From the NCBI RefSeq assembly GCF_902497895.1, contig NZ_CABVHQ010000002.1, forward strand, positions 1 through 64,000: a stretch of DNA of 64,000 nucleotides, given 5' to 3'. The stretch comes from Pseudomonas fluorescens (lineage in GTDB: Bacteria; Pseudomonadota; Gammaproteobacteria; Pseudomonadales; Pseudomonadaceae). The notes under the pieces are model-generated. The model was not told the origin of the DNA. It searched no databases and worked only from the letters and a program-made list of their open reading frames with translations. Every line of letters begins with the position of its first letter. Positions within the stretch are counted from its first letter, which is position 1. Positions 50,977 to 61,072 of this stretch are shown in pieces. Both the position numbers and the translations under genes were made by a program.

Positions 50977-51462
50977 TACACAGACGTTGGTAGCAAGCTT
51001 CTGCCAAGCCCGGCCCTCAGCCGGGCTATTGGCATTTGCGTATATTCGCTTGACGCTTCACTGTCAAAGCCGCCGATGCGACCGAGACAAATCTGCTTCA
51101 CCACGTCAGACCTGGCTCTTTTGCCAGCGGTGCACGTCTTTTCTGACGAGCCTTTCAAGGCTACTGACGAGCACACCTTACTGATTCCTCAACAGACGAT
51201 CAGCCCAAGGCACGATCTCCTGTGCCCGCTTGTGAGCTATCCGAGGCCGCCACTGGCCGTTGCCGGACTCAGAGCAACACTTTCAAATAGTCGAATGCTG
51301 ATTGGAACTAACGTCAGTGGATTTTCGGCAGATACACTTCCCGACAGCGATCACGCAGACGACATCCGGTCGAGACGCAGACTGTTGCGCCTCAAAACCA
51401 CGACCAGACTTCGGCCGCCCTTCGCCCCGGATCAATTTCCGCGCAGTGATGACGAGAACGCC
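50977..51462 (+). other. Unassigned 486-base gap between rpsU and dnaG
   Basis: No gene I recognise. It starts with a hairpin AGCCCGG-CCCTCAG-CCGGGCT (51007-51027). The dnaG frame is open across 129 codons (from 51076), but the encoded residues resemble no known domain and are low in ordinary protein periodicity. PAO1 has a YqeY-like gene here, as I recall; no YqeY motif is seen in any frame. Confidence 0.5.
51007..51027 (+). terminator. Hairpin after rpsU, possible partial terminator
   Basis: A 7-bp perfect stem AGCCCGG/CCGGGCT with a 7-base loop, followed by ATTGGCATTT, a poor U-run. It may attenuate between rpsU and dnaG. Confidence 0.45.
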
Positions 51463-53424
51463 ATGGCCGGGCTAATTCCCCAGAGCTTTATTGACGACCT
51501 TCTGAACCGCACCGACATCGTCGACGTGGTCAGCTCGCGCCTGCAAATGAAGAAAGCCGGCAAAAATTACACGGCCTGCTGCCCGTTCCACAAAGAGAAA
51601 ACCCCCTCCTTCAGCGTCAGCCCGGACAAACAGTTTTACTACTGCTTCGGCTGCGGCGCTGGCGGCAATGCCCTCGGCTTCATCATGGACCACGACAACC
51701 TGGACTTCCCCCAGGCTGTCGAGGAACTGGCCAAAGCCGCCGGCATGGAAATACCCCGAGAGGAAAGTGGCCGGCCGCACAAACCCCGGCAACCGACCGA
51801 CTCGCCGCTCTACCCCTTGCTCAGCGCTGCCGCCGACTTCTATCGCCAGGCACTGAAAAGCCATCCGGCGCGCAAGGCCGCCGTCGATTATCTCAAGGGC
51901 CGGGGCCTGACCGGTGAGATAGCCCGGGATTTCGGCCTCGGATTCGCCCCGCCCGGCTGGGACAATCTGTACAAGCACCTGAGCAGCGACACCCTGCAGC
52001 AGAAAGCCATGATTGATGCCGGTCTGCTGATCGAGAATGCCGAAACCGGCAAGCGCTACGACCGCTTCCGCGATCGCGTGATGTTCCCGATCCGCGACAG
52101 TCGCGGCCGGATCATTGCGTTCGGCGGCCGGGTGCTGGGCGACGACAAGCCAAAATACCTGAACTCCCCGGAAACCCCGGTATTCCACAAGGGCCAGGAA
52201 CTCTACGGGCTGTTTGAAGCGCGCAAGAACAATCGCAACCTCGACGAAATCATCGTCGTCGAAGGCTACATGGACGTCATCGCCCTCGCCCAGCAAGGCC
52301 TGCGCAATGCCGTCGCGACACTTGGCACCGCCACCAGCGAAGAACACCTGAAACGCCTGTTTCGAGTAGTGCCCAACGTATTGTTCTGCTTTGACGGCGA
52401 TCAGGCCGGACGCAATGCCGCATGGCGCGCTCTGGAAGCGGCCTTGCCCAGCCTGCAGGACGGGCGGCGTGCGCGCTTTCTGTTCCTGCCCGAAGGCGAA
52501 GACCCGGATACCCTGGTCCGCTCCGAAGGCACCGCCGCGTTCCGTGCCCGGATCAACCAGCACGCACAACCCTTGGCCGATTACTTTTTCCAGCAACTGA
52601 CCGAAGAGTCCGATCCGCGCTCGCTCGAAGGCAAGGCCCACATGGCCACCCTTGCAGCGCCGCTGATCGACAAGGTTCCAGGGGCCAACCTGCGCACCCT
52701 GATGCGCCAGCGACTCACGGAAATCACCGGCCTCAACAGCGAGGCAGTCAGCCAACTGGTGCACAGCGCACCCCAAGAGGCTCCGCCCGCCTACGATCCC
52801 GGCATCGATTACGACGCCATGCCCGATTACGCCGATTACCACCAGCCTCAAGAGACCTATGCGCCTCAACAGGAGTGGACACCGAAAAAACCGGGCAGCG
52901 GCGGCAAGAAATGGGAAAATAAACCCTGGGATAAAAAGGCCAAGCGTCAGGGCGATCGCGATCAGCCCCGCGCCCCGCGCATTCCAGCAGCCGTAGAGCC
53001 GCCGACGCTGGCAGCCCTGCGCACGCTGCTGCATCACCCGCAATTGGCAGAAAAAGTTGAAGATGCCGGGCACTTTGCCGCCGAGGACCACACCAATACA
53101 CAACTATTGGTGGCACTACTCGAAGCCGTACAAAAGAATCCTAAGCTAAACTCATTTCAACTGATTGCGCGCTGGCATGGCACCGAACAAGGGCGCCTGC
53201 TCAAAGCGTTGGCAGAAAAGGAATGGCTGATTGAGGGCGATAACCTTGAACAACAGTTTTTCGACACCATTACTAGCTTGTCAGCCCGCCAACGCGAGCG
53301 AAATCTGGAACAATTGCTCAGGAAAGCGCGTCAAAGTGAATTGAGTGCTGAAGAAAAAAATCAGCTGCGCGACCTCCTAAGTCGCAATGTTTCCGCATCA
53401 AACCCGACCTCAACTGGCGCGTGA
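51463..53424 (+). CDS. dnaG: DNA primase
   Basis: Synthesises RNA primers at replication forks. The 653-residue product has the N-terminal zinc ribbon (CCPFHKEKTPSF and CFGCG, about 40-66), the core with RDRVMFPI, the TOPRIM Glu in EGYMDVIAL (about 267-275) and DGDQAGRNAA (about 309-318), and a C-terminal DnaB-binding domain after a Gln/Pro/Lys-rich linker (about 440-510). ATG 51463 (MAGLIPQSF) was selected over an open frame 129 codons longer because it begins the conserved N-terminus. Confidence 0.95.
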   Translation: MAGLIPQSFIDDLLNRTDIVDVVSSRLQMKKAGKNYTACCPFHKEKTPSFSVSPDKQFYYCFGCGAGGNALGFIMDHDNLDFPQAVEELAKAAGMEIPREESGRPHKPRQPTDSPLYPLLSAAADFYRQALKSHPARKAAVDYLKGRGLTGEIARDFGLGFAPPGWDNLYKHLSSDTLQQKAMIDAGLLIENAETGKRYDRFRDRVMFPIRDSRGRIIAFGGRVLGDDKPKYLNSPETPVFHKGQELYGLFEARKNNRNLDEIIVVEGYMDVIALAQQGLRNAVATLGTATSEEHLKRLFRVVPNVLFCFDGDQAGRNAAWRALEAALPSLQDGRRARFLFLPEGEDPDTLVRSEGTAAFRARINQHAQPLADYFFQQLTEESDPRSLEGKAHMATLAAPLIDKVPGANLRTLMRQRLTEITGLNSEAVSQLVHSAPQEAPPAYDPGIDYDAMPDYADYHQPQETYAPQQEWTPKKPGSGGKKWENKPWDKKAKRQGDRDQPRAPRIPAAVEPPTLAALRTLLHHPQLAEKVEDAGHFAAEDHTNTQLLVALLEAVQKNPKLNSFQLIARWHGTEQGRLLKALAEKEWLIEGDNLEQQFFDTITSLSARQRERNLEQLLRKARQSELSAEEKNQLRDLLSRNVSASNPTSTGA

Positions 53425-53438
53425 GGTCATAGCTCAGG

Positions 53439-53444
53439 TATAAT
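53439..53444 (+). promoter_or_regulatory. Possible -10 box of a rpoD-proximal promoter
   Basis: A perfect TATAAT lies 48 bases before the rpoD ATG, just after the dnaG stop. No good -35 is seen at 16-18 bases upstream. It is a candidate only. Confidence 0.3.
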
Positions 53445-53491
53445 CCTTGGCTTGTTTTTTGCCCGCCAAGACCTTCAGTGGATAGGGTGTT

Positions 53492-55342
<1,851 letters not shown>

Positions 55343-55346
55343 TCAC

Positions 55347-55373
55347 AAAACCCCCAGCCTGGCTGGGGGTTTT
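55347..55373 (+). terminator. rpoD terminator
   Basis: AAAACCCCCAGCC-T-GGCTGGGGGTTTT, a GC-rich hairpin followed by TTTTGC, starts 5 bases after the rpoD stop. Confidence 0.9.
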
Positions 55374-55464
55374 GCTTTATGCAGATTAAATTCTCCAAGC
55401 GTCCCTCCCGCCCGAATTGCCCGTCTACACTCGAATCTACTCCCCGAGCCATAACGAGACCGTT

Positions 55465-58400
55465 ATGCCCAGAATGCCGGCTGTGTTTTTGCTGTGGCTG
55501 ATGACCTGGACTGCAACGGCTGGCGCGCTGACTCTTACCGACGAAGAACGTAGCTGGCTTGCGAACCACCCGGAACTGCGTCTGGGTGTCGATGCGTCAT
55601 GGCCACCTTTTGAGTATCGCGATGAACAAGGCCGTTACCAGGGTCTGGCGGCGGATTACATTCGCCTGATCCAGGAACGCCTGAGCATCAAGGTGACCCC
55701 CGTCGAGCCGATCAGCTGGAGCCAGGTGCTGGAACAGGCCAGACAAGGCAAGCTGGACCTGCTACCAGGGATTATGTCGACTCCCGAGCGCCAGGGTTAC
55801 CTGTCCTTCACTCGCCCCTACCTGGACTTCCCCATCGTGATCCTGGCCCACGAGGGCGGACCACAACCGCACAATCTCAACGATCTGTACGGCCTGAAGA
55901 TTGCCGTCGTGGAAAACTATGCGCCCCACGAGCTGTTGCGCTCCCACCATCCCGACCTGAACCTGGTCGCCCTGCCAAATGTCAGCTCGGCCCTCCAGGC
56001 GCTGGCCACGGACCAGGTCGATGCCGTCGTGGGCGATCTCGCCTCCAGCGTCTGGAGCCTGCGCCAGCTTAAACTGGACGGTCTTTACGTCAGCGGTGAA
56101 ACGCCTTATCGCTATCAATTGGCGATGGGAGTACCGCAACAAAGCAAAATACTGGTCGGTATTCTCGACAAAGTGCTGGCCGACCTGAGTCCCGAAGAAA
56201 TCAGCAGCATCCAGGAACACTGGGTGGGCAATGTCCTGGATCAACGCACTTTCTGGTCCGGTCTTTTGGTTTATGGTCTGCCCGGCGTGCTGCTGCTGTT
56301 TACCGTGCTGGCAGTCGTTATCCGCATCAATCGCCGGCTCAGTTCGGAGATCTCGCGTCGGGTCGCGCTGGAACAGGAGTTGCGCAGCAGCGAATACCAC
56401 TACCGCGGCCTGGTCGAAAGCCTTTCGGCGATAGCCTGGGAAGCCCGCATAAGCGACTACACCTACAGCTACGTGTCACCCCACGCCGAAGACCTGCTCG
56501 GCTATCCCTTGGCGAATTGGCTGATCCCGGGCTTTTGGCGCAACATCATTCACCCCGCCGACCTGACTCGCGCCCAGACCTTTTGCGACCATGAAATACT
56601 GGCCGGCCGTGATCACAGCGTCGACTACCGTGTCATCACCGCCGACGGTCGCTGTCTGTGGGTGCGCGATATCGTCAGTCTGATAGAGCACGGTCATGAG
56701 CCGGTTCTGCGCGGCCTGATGATCGATATCAGTGAAGCCAAAAGAACCGAAGAAGCCTTGCGTTTATCCGAGCAAAAGTTCGCTTCGGTATTCCAGCAGT
56801 GCCCGGACATTCTGGTGATCGCGCGTCTGTCCGACGGTTGCCTGCTGGTGGTCAACGAAGCCTTTGAGGAACAGATTGGCCTGAGCGCCGAGCAAGTCAT
56901 CGGCCAGACCGCCTCCGACCTGAACATCTGGGGCGTACCGGGCGTCGGGCCTGGTCTCTTGCAGCGCTTGCAGGCTGGCAGCATTCGCAACCTGGAGATG
57001 CCGTTCCGGCGCAACAACGGGCAGTTGTTCACTGGGCTGATCTCCGCCGAACACTTCGACCTCGACACCACCCCCGCGCTGGTGGTGGTGGTGCGCGACA
57101 TCAGCCAACTCAAGGAAACCCAGCAACAACTGCAAACCTCCGAAGAGAAATTCGCCAAAGCCTTCCATGCCTCGCCCGATGGCCTGCTGCTGAGCCGCCA
57201 GAGCGATGGCTTGCTGATTGAAGTCAACGAGGGCTTCAGCCGGATCACCGGTTTCAATAGCGCGATGTCCGTGGACCGCTCCACCCTGGACCTGGGTATC
57301 TGGGTCAACCTCAACGAACGCAAACAGATGCTCGACCTGCTGCAACGCGACGGTTTTGTCCGCGACTTCAGCTGCCACATCCGCCGTAACGACGGGCAGA
57401 TTCGTCTGTGCGAGGTCTCCAGTCGGCCGCTGCCCATCGCTGGCGAAGATTGCATGCTGACCATCGCCCGCGATATTACCGAGCGCCATCTGATGCAGGA
57501 AAAGCTGCAACAGGCCGCCACGGTGTTCGAGAGCACCGCCGAAGGGGTGTTGATCACCGACACTCAACAGCACATCAGCGCAGTCAATCGAGCCTTCACC
57601 GAGATCACTGGCTATAGCGAAACCGAAGCGCTCGGCCACACCCCCCGACTGCTTGCCTCAGGCTTGCACGACAGCGCCTTCTACGCCGCCATGTGGCACC
57701 AACTGACCGCCGAAGGTCATTGGCAGGGCGAGATTTCCAACCGGCGCAAAAATGGCGAGCTGTACCCCAGCTGGCTGACCATCAGTGCCGTGCGTAACCG
57801 GGACAAATTCATCACCCACTTCGTTGCGGTATTCGCCGACATCTCCAGCTTGAAGCATGCCCAGGCGCGCCTCGACTACCAGGCTCACCACGACCCGCTG
57901 ACCGGCCTGCCCAACCGCACCCTGTTCGAAAGCCGGTTGCTGACAGCACTTAACACCCAGCAAGAAAACGGTGGCCAGGGCGCCGTACTGTTCCTTGATC
58001 TCGACCGCTTCAAACATATCAACGACAGCCTTGGCCATCCGGTCGGCGACCTGCTGCTCAAGGGCATTGCCGTGCGCCTGAAAGAGCAACTGCGTGACAT
58101 CGACACCGTGGCCCGCCTGGGCGGTGATGAATTCATCATCCTGCTGCCGGGCCTGCAGCAAGCCAGCGACGCCGAACACATCGCCAACAAGCTGCTCAAC
58201 TGCTTTGGAGCGCCCTTCCAGGCCGGCGAGCACGAGTTCTTTATCAGTGCCAGCATTGGCACCAGCCTCTACCCACAGGACGGCTGCGACGTCGCCACGC
58301 TGGTCAAGAATGCCGACGCGGCCATGTACCGTTCCAAAGCCAAGGGCCGCAATCGGGTCGAAAGCTATACCCGCGACCTTACCGCCCAGGCCAGCGAACG

Positions 58401-59208
58401 GATCGCCCTGGAGCATGAATTGCGCCGGGCTATTGAACGCAATGAGCTAACGCTCTACTACCAGCCGAAAATCAGCCTCAAGTATCAGTGCCTGGTCGGC
58501 GCCGAAGCCCTGCTGCGCTGGCGCCATCCAACCTTCGGCGATGTACCTCCCGAACACTTCATCCCCCTGGCTGAAGAAAACGGCATGATCCTGCAGATTG
58601 GCGACTGGGTGCTGGAGCAAGCCTGTCGGCAGCTCTACGAGTGGAATCTGCACTATGAGAGCTTCGGCCCCCTCTCGGTTAACCTGGCCGGGGCTCAATT
58701 GCGCCAACCGAACCTGCTCAACCGGATCGAGCAGCTACTCAATGACAACCTCCTCATGCCCGGCCTCCTGCAGCTGGAAATCACCGAAAACTTCATCATG
58801 AGCCAGGCTGAAGAAGCACTGGAAGTCCTGCATCAACTCAAACGCCTGGGTGTGCAGCTGGCAATCGACGACTTCGGCACCGGCTACTCCTCGCTGAGCT
58901 ATCTCAAACGCCTGCCCCTGGACTTCCTGAAAATCGACCAATCCTTCGTCCGCGGCCTGCCCGATGATCCCCACGATGTCGCCATCGTCCGCGCCATCAT
59001 CGCCCTGGGCCGCAGCATGCAATTCACCGTCATTGCCGAAGGCGTCGAAACCCAGGCCCAGCAGCAATTCCTGGCCGCCGAAGGTTGTGAAGAGATCCAG
59101 GGCTACATCGTCAGCCTCCCCCTCCCCGCCGACGAATTCGCCGCAGCCTTTCTTCGTATCAACCTTTCCGATTTTTCGGATAGCACAGCGGAGAAACCAT
59201 CGTTATAA
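55465..59208 (+). CDS. rmcA: RmcA-like c-di-GMP cyclase/phosphodiesterase with periplasmic sensor and four PAS domains
   Basis: Syntenic with P. aeruginosa RmcA (PA0575), a redox-responsive phosphodiesterase. The 1247-residue product has a signal peptide (about 1-22), an SBP_bac_3 domain (about 35-255), a membrane helix (about 267-288), four PAS modules (starting about 308, 434, 559 and 685), GGDEF (RLGGDEF about 882-888, with the RxxD I-site RDID five residues before it) and EAL (GAEALLRW, about 1013-1020; DDFGTGYSS). Catalytic motifs for both domains are intact; RmcA is reported to act mainly as a phosphodiesterase. ATG 55465 was chosen over an earlier in-frame start. Confidence 0.9.
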   Translation: MPRMPAVFLLWLMTWTATAGALTLTDEERSWLANHPELRLGVDASWPPFEYRDEQGRYQGLAADYIRLIQERLSIKVTPVEPISWSQVLEQARQGKLDLLPGIMSTPERQGYLSFTRPYLDFPIVILAHEGGPQPHNLNDLYGLKIAVVENYAPHELLRSHHPDLNLVALPNVSSALQALATDQVDAVVGDLASSVWSLRQLKLDGLYVSGETPYRYQLAMGVPQQSKILVGILDKVLADLSPEEISSIQEHWVGNVLDQRTFWSGLLVYGLPGVLLLFTVLAVVIRINRRLSSEISRRVALEQELRSSEYHYRGLVESLSAIAWEARISDYTYSYVSPHAEDLLGYPLANWLIPGFWRNIIHPADLTRAQTFCDHEILAGRDHSVDYRVITADGRCLWVRDIVSLIEHGHEPVLRGLMIDISEAKRTEEALRLSEQKFASVFQQCPDILVIARLSDGCLLVVNEAFEEQIGLSAEQVIGQTASDLNIWGVPGVGPGLLQRLQAGSIRNLEMPFRRNNGQLFTGLISAEHFDLDTTPALVVVVRDISQLKETQQQLQTSEEKFAKAFHASPDGLLLSRQSDGLLIEVNEGFSRITGFNSAMSVDRSTLDLGIWVNLNERKQMLDLLQRDGFVRDFSCHIRRNDGQIRLCEVSSRPLPIAGEDCMLTIARDITERHLMQEKLQQAATVFESTAEGVLITDTQQHISAVNRAFTEITGYSETEALGHTPRLLASGLHDSAFYAAMWHQLTAEGHWQGEISNRRKNGELYPSWLTISAVRNRDKFITHFVAVFADISSLKHAQARLDYQAHHDPLTGLPNRTLFESRLLTALNTQQENGGQGAVLFLDLDRFKHINDSLGHPVGDLLLKGIAVRLKEQLRDIDTVARLGGDEFIILLPGLQQASDAEHIANKLLNCFGAPFQAGEHEFFISASIGTSLYPQDGCDVATLVKNADAAMYRSKAKGRNRVESYTRDLTAQASERIALEHELRRAIERNELTLYYQPKISLKYQCLVGAEALLRWRHPTFGDVPPEHFIPLAEENGMILQIGDWVLEQACRQLYEWNLHYESFGPLSVNLAGAQLRQPNLLNRIEQLLNDNLLMPGLLQLEITENFIMSQAEEALEVLHQLKRLGVQLAIDDFGTGYSSLSYLKRLPLDFLKIDQSFVRGLPDDPHDVAIVRAIIALGRSMQFTVIAEGVETQAQQQFLAAEGCEEIQGYIVSLPLPADEFAAAFLRINLSDFSDSTAEKPSL

Positions 59209-59223
59209 TCCGCGGCCTACTGA

Positions 59224-59300
<77 letters not shown>

Positions 59301-59305
59301 TACAG

Positions 59306-59328
59306 AAAGCCGCGCACTGCGCGGCTTT
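59306..59328 (+). terminator. tRNA transcript terminator
   Basis: AAAGCCGCGC-ACT-GCGCGGCTTT hairpin, 6 bases after the CCA end, ends in a short U-run. Confidence 0.7.
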
Positions 59329-59414
59329 CGTGTATCTGGCTGTTCGGTTTTTCCGAGCAGAAGGGGGGCTCACACCCTCGTCAAAAAATCTTCATAAGAA
59401 TTGACAAACCCTCC

Positions 59415-59451
59415 TTGAACTTTAAGATGACGTTACCTATAAATACTATAG
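59415..59451 (+). promoter_or_regulatory. Promoter and candidate operator of the DUF4258/HTH pair
   Basis: TTGAAC (59415-59420), exactly 17 bases, then TATAAA (59438-59443). The dyad CTATA-AATAC-TATAG (59437-59451) covers the -10 box, a typical place for an autorepressor such as the downstream HTH protein. Confidence 0.55.
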
Positions 59452-59457
59452 AAAACC

Positions 59458-59781
59458 ATGAGTGACCTTCTACCTTTTCCGCTGCCTAAAAAGAAAGCTC
59501 TTGAAATAATCCGTGAGCTTTCGGAAATGTCGGAACGCATCTTCTACTCTCCGCACGCCAAGGGGCGGATGATTGAGCGAGGTGTGACCATGCCCGACGT
59601 GATGGACTGCCTGGGAAAAGGGCAGATCACGGAAGGGCCGTTCCAGCAGCCTGGCGGTGATTGGAGATTTACCATTTCCTGGTTTAGAGCTGGGTCGCCT
59701 CTCCAGGTCGTTGGCGCAATCGATGTCGACGACGACGGGACATTTCTCGTCATAGTGACCACGATACAAAAGAAGGGGTGA
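59458..59781 (+). CDS. DUF4258 domain protein, putative toxin-like partner
   Basis: Small protein of the RelE/BrnT-like fold group. The 107-residue product has the DUF4258 signature FYSPHAKGRMIERGV (about 29-43) and a beta-rich C-terminus (FLVIVTTIQKKG). It is followed 5 bases later by an HTH gene. This layout is that of a toxin-antitoxin pair, but toxicity is inferred only. The AT-rich upstream region differs from neighbouring DNA and it lies just after the tRNA gene, suggesting acquired DNA. Confidence 0.7.
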   Translation: MSDLLPFPLPKKKALEIIRELSEMSERIFYSPHAKGRMIERGVTMPDVMDCLGKGQITEGPFQQPGGDWRFTISWFRAGSPLQVVGAIDVDDDGTFLVIVTTIQKKG

Positions 59782-59786
59782 ATTTT

Positions 59787-60227
59787 ATGTACCACTACGT
59801 AGAAAGCGGCCTGCCGAACGTATGGCTTAGCAATGGCTTCGTGGTGAAAGAGACTGCCTATGGCGAGTCCGTTGCAATCACGGATGTGAAAGGCCTTCAT
59901 GACGTAATTGGCAAGTCTATCGCGGAAAAACCAGCACCTTTGACAGGTGCTGAGTTTAGGTTCCTCAGGAAGGAGCTTGGGTTGTCCCAAGAAAGACTTG
60001 CCGACATCGTCGGGCTGACGAGTCAGGCTGTGGCGATCTGGGAAAAAACTGACAAGATCCCAACCGTAAATGACCGGTATTTACGGGGACTTTATCTTGA
60101 AGCTAAAACCGGCGAAGCGGATCTTATGGCTGCTATCAATTCCATCAACAGATTGGACCACGACCTATACAAACTGAATCTGGAGTTTGAAGGCGAATGG
60201 CACAATAAAGAAAAGCAATGCGCTTGA
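59787..60227 (+). CDS. XRE-type HTH antitoxin-like regulator
   Basis: Likely binds the upstream dyad and the DUF4258 partner. The 146-residue product (from ATG 59787) has an N-terminal domain of about 55 residues without the CxxC zinc knuckle of MqsA, and an HTH at about 55-105 (LRKELGLSQERLADIVGLTSQAVAIWEK, in part). A GTG earlier (59778) is possible but overlaps the DUF4258 stop. AAGGGG lies about 9 bases before the ATG. A hairpin terminator follows at 60246-60271, so the pair is a self-contained unit. Confidence 0.7.
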   Translation: MYHYVESGLPNVWLSNGFVVKETAYGESVAITDVKGLHDVIGKSIAEKPAPLTGAEFRFLRKELGLSQERLADIVGLTSQAVAIWEKTDKIPTVNDRYLRGLYLEAKTGEADLMAAINSINRLDHDLYKLNLEFEGEWHNKEKQCA

Positions 60228-60245
60228 CCTACGTCAACACTCTAG

Positions 60246-60271
60246 AAGCCCGGCCTATCGCCGGGCTTTTT
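60246..60271 (+). terminator. Terminator of the DUF4258/HTH unit
   Basis: AAGCCCGGC-CTATC-GCCGGGCTT followed by TTTTTAT. Strong rho-independent form. Confidence 0.85.
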
Positions 60272-60390
60272 ATCTATCCCTGTTCAGATTTTGTTTTACG
60301 CGGGTGCCGGAATATCGGATGACTCCCGTTGAGGTTGTAGGCAAACTCCGAGAATTGCGTAATGGGTGCGTTTGGGCACTTTGCTGCCTT

Positions 60391-60476
60391 GTTGCGCTTT
60401 TCTTCGACGGGATACTCTCCGGACGTCGCTGCCAATCAGCGACCGGGCTTGGAAACCCGTCGAACCACAGCGCAAC
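60391..60476. other. Nested three-stem structured element upstream of the DUF3077 gene
   Basis: Outer stem GTTGCGCT (60391-60398) with AGCGCAAC (60469-60476). Middle stem TTCGACGGG (60403-60411) with CCCGTCGAA (60456-60464). Inner hairpin GTCGCTG-CCAAT-CAGCGAC (60425-60443). All arms are perfect complements, 24 bp in total. Such nesting is unlikely by chance. It could be an RNA structure or a mobile palindromic unit. I recall similar sequences elsewhere in Pseudomonas genomes but cannot check. Confidence 0.65.
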
Positions 60477-60526
60477 AGCACCCCATCACGACTGCAGACG
60501 TTTTTTACGACTGAACCCTGTGTTAT

Positions 60527-60600
60527 GGCGGCTGTGCGTGGGACGCCTTCGGGCGTGCCGGTTCCTTGGTTCCCGGTTTTCCAACCTGCGTACAGCCGCC
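60527..60600 (+). ncRNA. Structured leader with UUCG tetraloop, upstream of the DUF3077 gene
   Basis: GGCGGCTGT (60527-60535) and ACAGCCGCC (60592-60600) close a domain that contains ACGCC-TTCG-GGCGT (60543-60556), a classic C(UUCG)G hairpin, and a GGTT...AACC stem. The stem extends inward by several more pairs. It ends 53 bases before the DUF3077 ATG, so it could act as a 5' leader or be the core of a small RNA. No promoter was identified with confidence. Confidence 0.45.
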
Positions 60601-60653
60601 ACCCATTCGCTTGGAAACGAACGTGTCGGCTCCTCGAACCCAGGAGTAAAACC

Positions 60654-60962
60654 ATGACCAAAACAAATCCGTCCGCACCTTCAGAACTGAAAACCATCGG
60701 CTTCACGCCTTTCATCTATTGCTCGGATCAGCCGCTGTTCCACGTTTGTCGTGGCGTTCCCATTGGGGATGCATTGGCACAGGCCTCCGATCTGCTGTTC
60801 CTCGCCAAGTCATTTACCGAAGATGCCGCCTACGCAAAAGACACCGACCGCCACGCCTGGGCCGCGTACTATCTGACGGCAATGAGCAAAGCAGTGATTG
60901 ATGATGTGGTGAAGGTGCTGACACCGAGACCCGCTCGGACGGCGACGGAGTCCGAACAATAG
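60654..60962 (+). CDS. DUF3077 domain protein
   Basis: Function unknown. The 102-residue product contains PLFHVCRGVPIGDALAQASDLLFLAKSF (in part, about 25-45), the DUF3077 core with its conserved Cys/Arg and Asp. AGGAG lies 7 bases before ATG 60654. These small genes are often found in several copies in Pseudomonas genomes, with similar leaders, from memory. It lies in the tRNA-linked accessory patch, after the structured elements at 60391-60476 and 60527-60600. Confidence 0.75.
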   Translation: MTKTNPSAPSELKTIGFTPFIYCSDQPLFHVCRGVPIGDALAQASDLLFLAKSFTEDAAYAKDTDRHAWAAYYLTAMSKAVIDDVVKVLTPRPARTATESEQ

Positions 60963-61072
60963 CGCTGACTCATCCCTTGAAATACGCCCCGATTTTTCGG
61001 GGCTTCCAGATCGTGATCGGGAGCGCTGCTGCAATGCCCGACCTTTACTGCGTCCGGCGGTGGCCTGGATGT

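Noticed and set aside
51076..51462. N-terminal extension of DNA primase by 129 residues
   Set aside because: The conserved primase N-terminus begins at MAGLIPQSF; the extension has no domain and no start signal.
51472..53103. 543-codon open frame antisense to dnaG
   Set aside because: No recognisable domain; a GC-driven shadow of the primase gene.
60187..60657. 156-codon open frame spanning the structured elements
   Set aside because: It overlaps the HTH gene end, the terminator and both palindromic elements, and its codons reflect the stems and no protein family.
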